Shown one piece after another: positions 1 to 64,000 of a stretch of 64,000 nt of DNA. A program made the translations under genes and the position numbers. The notes under the pieces are model-generated. The model was not told where the DNA came from, searched no databases, and worked only from the letters and a program-made list of their open reading frames with translations. The stretch is from assembly GCA_017311185.1 (NCBI GenBank), contig JAESUZ010002710.1, forward strand, positions 496,001 to 560,000, given 5' to 3'. Numbering within the stretch: position 1 is the first letter of the stretch; the number at the start of each line of letters is the position of its first letter. This stretch comes from Proteles cristata cristata (lineage: Eukaryota > Chordata > Mammalia > Carnivora > Hyaenidae).

Positions 1-594
1 AAACAATTTACGAGCGATAAAAATTTTATATCAGGCAAAAACAAAAAAGAAAAAGAATTCTCCTGTCTGCTTTGAGTTGATGCCAGCAACAAAAATCAAC
101 TGATACTAACTGCAGTTCTGAATGCTTACATGGATTTTGGAACATAGCTGTGGGCATACTGAATTTCTCAGCCTCAGCTTCATCCTCTGTGAAGAACAAG
201 CCCTTCTTCACTGCGTTGTTGCACGTGAGATGATGTGCTGATGGGCACAAACCTGGGAGGGCACTTATTTCACTCTGTTTATACGTATTCTTGGTTCATA
301 ATTTCTGCTTTTGGGGCTTCCCTTTTGGGTTTCCTTCATCATTTGTCTTTTGCTACATGGATGTGTCCTTTTATCTGCTTGTGATTTTAAAAGATAGAAA
401 CTGTGTTTTTGAATCTTACCAATTGCTTTACTTCTAAAAAAAAAATTGTATTTCTCATCTTCTTTCCTTTCTGTAAAGGTGTAATGGTGTTCCTTTTGAA
501 GTCCTCTGACACTAGATGTGAAATTCAACAAATCTCTCTGACCAAATGCCATTTTAACTGGAATACCTTTCCCATATTGTCACATTTTTGAGAA

Positions 595-650
595 ATCTAG
601 AAAACATGATGAAACATGTTTTCTAGATGAAAACATGAATTCATCTAGAA
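595..650. repeat. Two overlapping short palindromes
   Basis: The first has 14-bp perfect arms (atctagaaaacatg at 595-608 and its complement at 615-628) around a 6-nt loop. The second has 10-bp perfect arms (ttctagatga at 621-630, complement at 641-650) around a 10-nt spacer. They share bases 621-628, so only one hairpin can form at a time. Origin is unknown. Confidence 0.85.
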
Positions 651-1039
651 GCTGTGATAACAACACACTTAGCTCCTGTAGCGACTTTTTCACTTTTCAC
701 TGGGATCTTGAAAAGTTATACCATGTGTTTGTCAGCAATTTTTGAAAACAACAACCTGTTCACGCAAACACAGTAAATGTGCTGCAGAAGTGAAATTTCG
801 ATGCCAGCTTCAGGCAGAGGGACAGCCTCCCACGTACTCAGCCCGGGTTGGCATTGAGCTACTTAGCTGGGTGAGACGGTCCTTCGGCACTCTCCATCTG
901 TTTCGTGTGTAAGCTCTGAGATATTGTTTAGTTCTTAATTCGCCCAGAAGTGCTTTTCTCTTATGACTTCAGTAAGTGCAGTTTAAAGAGGACTATGAGA
1001 CCCAAAAACGTTGAAAACTTGTTTTTAAAAGTGGGACGG

Positions 1040-1135
1040 AAACTGAATATCCTTAAAAAAAACTACTGAATTATACACTCTAAGGGGGTGAATTGTATGC
1101 TACGTGAATTATCTCTCAGTAAAGCTTTTTAAAAA
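1040..1135 (+). repeat. Old L1M-like 3' end (family uncertain)
   Basis: The phrase 'gaattatacactctaag...gtgaattgtatgctacgtgaattatctctcagtaaag' (read in pieces) resembles the common 3' terminus of ancient mammalian L1M elements. It is strongly diverged and the family call is from memory. Confidence 0.45.
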
Positions 1136-3119
1136 CAGTACAGGAAGAAGAAAATGAGTATAGTAAGCATTCATGCTGTAACACCTGACGTAATCATTAT
1201 AAATGTAATTATGTGACTTCCGATTGCTATTACTTATATAAACTTGTCTTCATTGCTCAATTTACTTATTTTTCTATCTGTGAAAACTATTTGGGTATCT
1301 TGGGCTAAAATGGAATTCATAATTTTTCCATTTAAACTTAATGGAATGGATTTCTTTCTTTTCCGTATACTAGCTTTTCACTTAGCAAAAACACTCTCAG
1401 GGACAAATAAATGTTGTTAAGCAAGAAAGAGGCTTAATTAATTACTTGAAACTGAGTTAAAGTGTTAAGGGAATTAGACTTGGTACTGAGATAAAGATCA
1501 GTGTAAATGCCAAACTGATTCGCCCGGAAGGCAGGTTGACCTCTATCACACCCACTGAGAAAAGACCTAAGGCCTGCAAGATTATGGGGGGTGGGGGGAA
1601 GCAGATATGTAGAGAGTGTGGGGAGGGTAGAGAGGCCAGTGAATGAAGGAAAACACAGAGAAGAGCCATGAGAGGGCAAACAGATAATGACTAAAAGCTG
1701 ACTTGGAAATTTAGTTTGCTGTTCCACTAGCAGACTGTAGTTTGTTACCAGAAAGTAAGTCCTCAGTCTTCATTCAGTTCTAGATTTCAGAAAAAAAAAA
1801 TAGCTCTAGGCTTTCAACTAGTGTAAGAGTTATTTTCTAAGCTCAAAAGTGACTTACATCCATTTATTCTATCTTACCATACTTTGTAACAAGTCACAAT
1901 TTTCTCCCTTGTTTTTGCAGAGGGACAAACTGGAAAATGACATAGTTTGGGTACTTTTCTAGTAGAAATACTAAGAAATGTGAGCAATAGCCCACACACA
2001 AAAAGAATATCTTTAAGGCACATAGCAACGGTAATTTAGTCAATCAGAAATTTAGAATCTGAATGCATATTGCCTAAAGTTTTGAAGTGATAAAAATACA
2101 TTCTTCTTCAGTTATTTCCAGTAATAAGAGAAAAAGCAGTGCCTGGGTTCTAATCAGCAAGTGCTGATTCAGACCTTCAGTGATTTTCTTTTCTTCTGTT
2201 AAAGGATGAAGAAACGTTGAATCTTAAAAAAAACAAATTCTTTCACAGAGTTGTGGGGGCGGGGGTGGGGGGGGAGTTGGTTTTTGTTTTTCATATTAGA
2301 TCTGACCCCAGTCAACAGTAAGGAAGAGAGAACAGAAGCCAAGAGAAAACAAAGTCACTGGAGCCTTATTTAAATATTTGATATTCTGGGTAGAAGGGCT
2401 TGAAGCTCTCCCAAGGCCTACGGACCTTGCCTTTTAAATAAAAGTTTTAAGAGAGATTTTTTTTTAACAAATTTAATGCAACTTTACAAATTCTTTTAAA
2501 GACATTTCCAACAAATGGAAAGAGAAGTCACATTGGAAAATGTGAAGAATTCCAGGAATATGGATACTTTCAGTTTCTTTTCAAGCTTCTTTTCAAAAAT
2601 ATTCACTCACCTGCAGCCCAAATTCCCCATGTATTTTGCCAGATATTATTTATGAGCTACAGGCTAAGTACTTCTACGTCATGAGGCCTCCTGAACTCGA
2701 AACAACCCATTAAGGCTGATGACGGTGTTTGCATCTGGGCCAGTCACAGCAGTGACTAAGGATCTTCCTCCAGAGGCACTGGGCAAATGCCCTTGCCTTT
2801 CTCCCGCTGCGGGTCGTTGCTATCCCAAAACGGGTTTTCCCACGGCAACAGTAAATCAGTTTGGGAGATCCCAGGTGCAGGATCGGTATCTTTGAAAGTC
2901 CAACCTCAACAATAAACATACACAGACACAAAATGTAGAGGAGATACAGCATTGCCTTGTCTCTGCCTTCAAATTCTTCCCCGTTCTAGACGGCTTTATC
3001 AGCTGGTTTATTGACAGCACCCAAATAAAAACAGATTTTTTCAAAGCCTTTTGTTTACAAAGTTCTTTTCTCAGCTCCTCACCTCTCTATCCACCCCCAT
3101 CCGATACCTAATTCATTAC

Positions 3120-3175
3120 ACACACTCTGAATAGTGCTTGGCTTATAGTAAGTGTTCAATAAATGTTGATGACGA
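3120..3175 (+). repeat. L2/MIR-type 3' end remnant
   Basis: The segment 'tgcttggcttatagtaagtg' followed by 'ttcaataaatgttgatgac' is typical of the 3' end of ancient mammalian L2/MIR elements. Confidence 0.5.
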
Positions 3176-3922
3176 TAATTATTGTCATTATCCAGAGACA
3201 GACAATTTAAGTATTTAAATCTCAACCAATCTTATCAATGATTTCCTGAGAAAATCAAGTATAGGTTGACTGGTTTCAAATTGTTCTCTTGTAGAACACG
3301 TGTTTATTTTTAAGCCCAAAGGTGGCATCTCTCTAGCCTGGCTGTATAAAAAAGCTTTGTTCTCCAGGTGAATGCCACAGGGAGAAAAGAGCAGGAACTA
3401 TTCTAGATGAAAAGAACTCAAAGAGATACAGCAACAAAAGGCAATGTAGCTTGATTTACTGCAGGTCCAGAAATAAAAATCTACACGAGACATTGTGGAA
3501 ACAATTAGGGAAATTCGAACATGGGCTGGATATGGATGATATTATAGAATTATTAATTTTATGAGGTACTATAATGGTATTGTGGCTGCAGTGGAGAATG
3601 TCTCTCTATTCTTAAAAGATGCAGACTGAAACATTTAGGGGTAAAGTACTGGAATATCTGCAACTTATTTTCAAATGGTTCAGCAAAAAGTTATATATTT
3701 AAACCACAGAGAAAAAGCAAATGTGGTCCAATGTTAGCAACTAGTGAATCTAAGTGAAGAGTTTATAGATGTTCATTGTATTGTACTTCAACTTTTCTAT
3801 AGATGCCAAATTTTTTAAATAAGACGTTAGGAATAAAAAATAACAAAAAATATAGTTTTACTGAAGAAAATGCCACACACTTCTTTAAATACTTTACTAT
3901 AATAACACACTATACATTGATA

Positions 3923-3928
3923 TTTATT
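3923..3928 (-). promoter_or_regulatory. TTC32: Candidate TTC32 polyadenylation signal
   Basis: tttatt on the plus strand is AATAAA on the transcript strand, about 207 nt after the TTC32 stop codon. It is the first perfect hexamer I noticed downstream. Transcript 3' ends would decide. Confidence 0.4.
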
Positions 3929-4134
3929 TGCACTTTATAAAAAGCATACTTATTCAACATAGTTACTCAATCTGAAATTAATTACTTTAAATATATTATT
4001 TAACTTCCAGTGTTAATACATGAATCTCTATCTTAAATACAAATCAAAATAGCTCAACACCTAACTTGACATTACAAGCAATGAGATACCAGGTATAAGG
4101 ATCATGGGTTAATATTTCAATTATGTTAAGCCTT

Positions 4135-9790
<5,656 letters not shown>

Positions 9791-9835
9791 TCAGCGCTCG
9801 CAAAGGGGAAGTTTGTGCTTTTCGAGGACCCATCG

Positions 9836-9845
9836 TCTCGCGAGA
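9836..9845. promoter_or_regulatory. TCTCGCGAGA palindromic promoter element
   Basis: A perfect 10-bp TCTCGCGAGA lies about 155 bp upstream of the TTC32 start codon within the CpG island. This motif is a known core element of CpG-island promoters, linked to KAISO/ZBTB33 and other factors. Use here is inferred from position. Confidence 0.7.
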
Positions 9846-10439
9846 TCAATGACCCCGTGCCGGCGGGCAGCTCAGGCGCCCGGGTAGTTTGAACCGACTG
9901 CCCTAAATTACTGTTCTGCTCTTAACTGCTGGTCCCGCCTGCCTCTTTTTCTAGAAAGCAGTAGATAGATGGTTCCAAACTGGTTTCCAACTCCGTGGAC
10001 TGATGTTGCGAGGAGTTTGTCCTTTGTTACAGCACGTTATGGGGGGAGAAAGCCTCCCTGTGCCGGAAGCCGAAGAAACCTTGGTTTGTTTTATGAACGG
10101 CTAATTGGCCAGCGGACTCACAGTAGCACCCTTAGGGTTCCAGCGTCCACTCTTAGCAAAACACGCGGTAGAGGGTGATCTGAGTAGGCTGCGGCTATTC
10201 TGAGACACTGTCGGAAAGTTGTCCGAATTCAAACTGCCATTTATTAGCTTCCAAGATCCTATATTGCAGATTTCTCAAACCTCTGGAATAGTGTAAGGAT
10301 TCATTACGTAATATTTTGTGCTGACAGTCTGGTCTGTTACGTGAGTTTACATTTTCTTGCTGTTAATGCCAAAGAGAAACCCAGACAGTAATTTATTAAG
10401 TACAGTATATGTTTAATTCAAGTAAGAATTCTGTAAAAT

Positions 10440-11105
10440 GAACACCCCAGAGAGATTAACAATTCCATTTATAATAGCATTAAAAAGGGATAAAATGTTT
10501 AGAAATTAACTAAGAAGTGAAAGATTTGTCAAATGGAATCTAGAAAACACTGATGAAAGAAATTACACATAAATAAATGGAAAGACATCTCCTGTTCAAG
10601 TTAAAGGGACTTAGGGATACAATGGAATCCATTTCAAATTACCGAGGATGTTTTTTGCAGAAATAAAAAAATCCATCCTAAAACTAATAAGGAATTTCAA
10701 GAGATCCCAAATAGCCAAAACAATCTTGAAAATAACAAAGTTGGAATATTCAACTTCCTGTTTTCGAAACTCAACTACAAAGTTACAGTAATCAAAACAC
10801 TGTGAGATTAGCATAAAGACAGCCTTTCCATAAAAAATACTTGTGGAAAAACTGGATATCCACATGCGAAAGAATGAAGTTGGACTGAAACACCATATAA
10901 AAAAATTAACTACAAATGGATTAAAAACCTAAACCTTATTCTTAGAAGAAAACATAAAGCAAAAGCTTCATGACATTGGATTTGGCAGCTTCTTGGATGT
11001 GACCCCAAAGACAGAGAAAAGATAAACTGGACTTCATGAAAATTTAAAACTTTTGTGTATTAAAAGACTATACAGAGTAAAAAGCCCATAGGATGGGAGG
11101 AAATA
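10440..11105 (+). mobile_element. Old L1 ORF2 fragment
   Basis: The sequence follows the diverged ORF2 C-terminal coding text seen in mammalian L1M elements, for example 'agagattaacaattccattt', 'gatcccaaatagccaaaaca' and 'aaactggacttcatgaaaat'. Stops and indels are frequent and no TSD is readable. It lies in the gap between WDR35 and TTC32. Confidence 0.8.
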
Positions 11106-11107
11106 CC

Positions 11108-11590
11108 TGCAAATCATGTCCTGTGGGAGATGCTGGGCTGATGTGTCCATCTACTGGTAGGACACACAAGATTCGGACTTGGTGCCTCTGTCACACTTGA
11201 GAAGCTCTGGTCTACATGACACTGGAGGGCCTGCCCTCTGACTTCAGTGCCGGTGTTAGGTTCAGTTGCTGTCCCTCTCTGACTCTCAAGTCCCTCTTCC
11301 ACAGAGTCCACCTGCATGTGGTGTTTTGCCTGTGGAGTGTGGCGCCAACAAGCCTCCCCTTTGCCAGCTCACCCAGAAATACTGCAACAGGATAATCTCC
11401 TGGATGTGTTCGGTTCCCCTGCAACCTCATACCATCAACCGCTGCAAACAGTGTGGCCCTACCAACAACCCAGGCCCTGAAAAGAAAGTCACGTAAGGTC
11501 CCTCCATGGGCTCCTCCTTCCCCTACAGGGCAGTCGCTTGCCTGAACCCTATGGCTCTGGGGCCTCAGTAAAGCTTCACTTTCATTGACT
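11108..11590. other. Unidentified GC-richer block, possible retrocopy
   Basis: This block is clearly richer in G+C than its flanks and carries overlapping ORFs on both strands (plus 11266-11496, minus 11212-11430). The plus-strand reading ends near 11496 and is followed by cctcagtaaagcttcac, which could be a weak poly-A signal. I could not match any frame to a known protein. It may be a decayed processed pseudogene or an old LTR piece. Confidence 0.3.
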
Positions 11591-11610
11591 GGAGCAGTTT
11601 ACAAAAATAT

Positions 11611-11661
11611 GCACATACACACACACACATATATGTATACATGCATACGCACACACACACC
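11611..11661 (+). repeat. (AC)n microsatellite, interrupted
   Basis: acacacac runs are interrupted by atatatgtatacatgcatacgc. Confidence 0.9.
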
Positions 11662-12156
11662 CATATTTCCCCCCAAAAATATATACAGAACTTTGGAAAC
11701 TCGACTCCTGAGTGTACTATTTTGCATTATACCAGTGATGTATAAGGGTTTCAGTTGTTCCATATCCTTACCAATACTTGGCAGTTTTAATTTCAGCTAT
11801 TATGGTGTATGTGAGAGGTAGCTCATTTTTCTTTAAATTTTACTTACTAGAAATCTAAGCTATGACAAAAAATGAGTCGTTAAATATTAACTCCAATCCT
11901 CTTAATGTCTACTTTTTCTTTTAGGGAAATTTCTTAAGAACAAAAATTCTTCTTCTTATGAAGAAAATTTACAATCCAGTGATTTCTTCAGTTTCACCCA
12001 TTTTTTCTTCTCCTAAATTCAACTAAAATATAAATTAATGCCTTTAATTTTAAAGAGGTTATTAAGACCATTTTTACTTCCCATTTCTCATAAATACTCT
12101 CGGTGTATTTTTATAGTTCTCTACCATGGATATATGTTACTTTTCTAAAAATAATG

Positions 12157-13811
12157 TTTATTTCAAGAAAAGCACATTAATTTATTTAAAAAATGAATTG
12201 AGAATAATCATAAGAATAGACAGTAGGGGGCAATGTAATATTGCCATTTACATTTTAGAAACTCAGTAGCAATATCTTAGAACTATAAAATTATCAAGTA
12301 CTTCTGATTTTCTCTTAAAAATCTGGTACAAAGTTCCCCCCATTTCTAAGTGAGAACTATGTATGACCTCTAGAGTAATTCACTACAACCTCCAATCATC
12401 TGACATTTGCCTAGTACCTAAGTTGTTTTTTTCTGTTTGGTATTAAAAATGATATTATACATCTATTGTACCTCCTGTCCCTTTCTCCCCATATTCAGTC
12501 TTAAGTCCAACACCTTCCTAAACAATCCCCACTGAAATATTTAAATCAAAGCAAGACAAATACCATATTATCCTTAAGTTATACATAAAGGAAACTGGGG
12601 ATAAATACAAGTCAATATGTCGTCTTTTCTTTTTTTTCTTTTTTACTGAATGCCATGTAAAACCTAAAATCTTAGCTCTTGGAATACAAAAAGATCATTT
12701 CAAAGTGTATGTAGCAGAAAAAAAAGTAATAAAATCAGCATTTGTGGCATGATAGCAGGTCAACAATCTTTGTTGCTTGTTAAGCACATTGCTTATCACT
12801 ATAAATTTTATCAGTTGGTCCATCATCTCAGTACTTTTGGCTACCAAACTATTATGAAACTTTGAAATGTAATATAATTCTCCTTTGAAACATCACATAA
12901 GTCAGGCCAAGTTTTATGATAAAGAACAACTCAGCATTACTTAAACGGAGTCAGTACCTGCTTATTACAGGAAGAGAAACAACATAAACTACTTCATTAT
13001 ACTGTTTTCATTACATCTTCATTCTGTCCATGTCTCTCCATGTACTTGTTACATAGGGACAATTTTGCTTCTCTTTGCTCCTTTCATCAGGGGAGAGTTT
13101 GTTGGTGTTATTATTCTGAAATTTCCTTCATGCTGAATAAACCAAATTAAGTCAGTTCATACTGCCCTGCTTAGAGACAATGTTTCAAATAAAACTATCA
13201 CTACAAAATGGATGTTTTTGTATAAATTTATATCATTATAAATACAGCCAAGTTTTCTGCGCAATATAAAGAGTAATGCCAAATGCCATCTTTCAGATGA
13301 GGCTAAAAGAGTAGATAAAAAAGAAAAAGCTATATAAAAATAAGGTTATTAGAAACAATTCAAATTATAAAAAATATCTTAAAGTGCCTTCTCATTTCTG
13401 AAAATAAAATACAGAAGACATTCAATATTTATTTAATTAAAGACAGCTAGCAATAAAGCTAATTTTAATAGTACAATTGTTTAACATTCTTCTAATACAG
13501 GTTATGTCAATTCCCTAAATTCAACTTTGCCCACTCCCATGCTTCCTCAACCTGCCCCCTACCAAGGTTTAATGAATTAGAAACCTTGCCAACTGTGAGA
13601 AAAATTTCTTATTTGGAATTTTTTCACAGTATTATGTAACTGTAATTGATAGAGACAGACAGGAAAGAAATAAGATTGATTTCTATACATTTTATATGGA
13701 AATAATGATGCTGATTTTCATATAAAATGAAAGTCAACCTTATTGTATATACAGTTATAGCTATGTATATATGCTACATGTATTTTATAGTTAGATACAC
13801 TCTGTCGTTCT
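12157..13811 (-). other. WDR35: Probable WDR35 3' UTR
   Basis: This AT-rich stretch directly follows the WDR35 stop codon and is free of recognisable SINEs or L1s, unlike both sides, which fits a long conserved 3' UTR. AATAAA complements (tttatt) occur at 13428-13433, 12181-12186 and 12157-12162, giving short and long candidate ends. The exact end cannot be set from sequence alone. Confidence 0.5.
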
Positions 13812-63969
<50,158 letters not shown>

Positions 63970-64000
63970 CTAAAATAAAACATAAAACATAATTATTTTA

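Larger units (their letters stand above)
1..3900. other. Gene-free flank downstream of TTC32
   Basis: I find no exon, RNA gene or supported ORF here; short ORFs have no recognisable protein similarity and no splice context. The stretch is AT-rich and carries old interspersed repeat remnants: an L1M-like 3' end near 1040-1135, an L2/MIR-like 3' end near 3120-3175, and an unclassified old repeat near 3480-3850. There is an overlapping palindrome at 595-650. The rest is unremarkable single-copy-looking sequence. Confidence 0.7.

Overview
This is a vertebrate nuclear genomic window, almost certainly from a carnivore and most likely a cat-family (felid) genome. Two lines of evidence support this. 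About 28 tRNA-derived SINEs of the carnivore CAN-SINE type are scattered through it, with the head 'gcgcctgggtggctcagtcgg', a CT-rich middle and an aaataaataaaac-type tail, in the form I know from Felidae. The only protein-coding exons are split mammalian genes with canonical GT-AG introns. There is no prokaryotic, phage or CRISPR content.

Two genes are present, both transcribed from the minus strand and in the same head-to-tail order as on human 2p24.1. (1) TTC32, a small tetratricopeptide-repeat protein, is complete in three coding exons (9531-9682, 5236-5402, 4135-4274; 152 codons). It starts in a CpG island at about 9200-9860 that carries a perfect TCTCGCGAGA element. (2) WDR35 (IFT121), a subunit of the ciliary IFT-A train, enters from the right edge. 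I could place 23 coding exons (63969 down to the stop at 13812). Their lengths and phases join without a gap and encode residues about 146-1181 of the 1181-residue long isoform, including an 11-codon microexon at 51023-51055. Exons for residues 1-145 lie beyond position 64000.

Layout: 1-3900 is gene-free flank with old repeats; 3900-9860 is TTC32; 9860-12150 is the intergenic gap with an old L1 ORF2 fragment and an unidentified GC-richer block; about 12150-13811 is the probable WDR35 3' UTR; 13812-63969 is WDR35 exons in long, repeat-rich introns. The introns hold felid SINEs, young 5'-truncated L1 3' ends with clear target-site duplications (TSDs), older L1M/L2/MIR fragments, one processed pseudogene that I recognise as ATP5ME (ATP5I), and several microsatellites. 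All L1 copies assigned to recent subfamilies inside WDR35 lie antisense to the gene, and SINEs show the same bias.

I see no previously undescribed biological system. The observations most worth checking are structural: a perfect 23-bp-arm palindrome, overlapping palindromes at 595-650, retroelements nested inside one another with readable TSDs (one is an L1 insertion of only about 33 bp), a 380-bp polypurine tract 17 nt from a WDR35 splice donor, and a locally diverged WDR35 exon.
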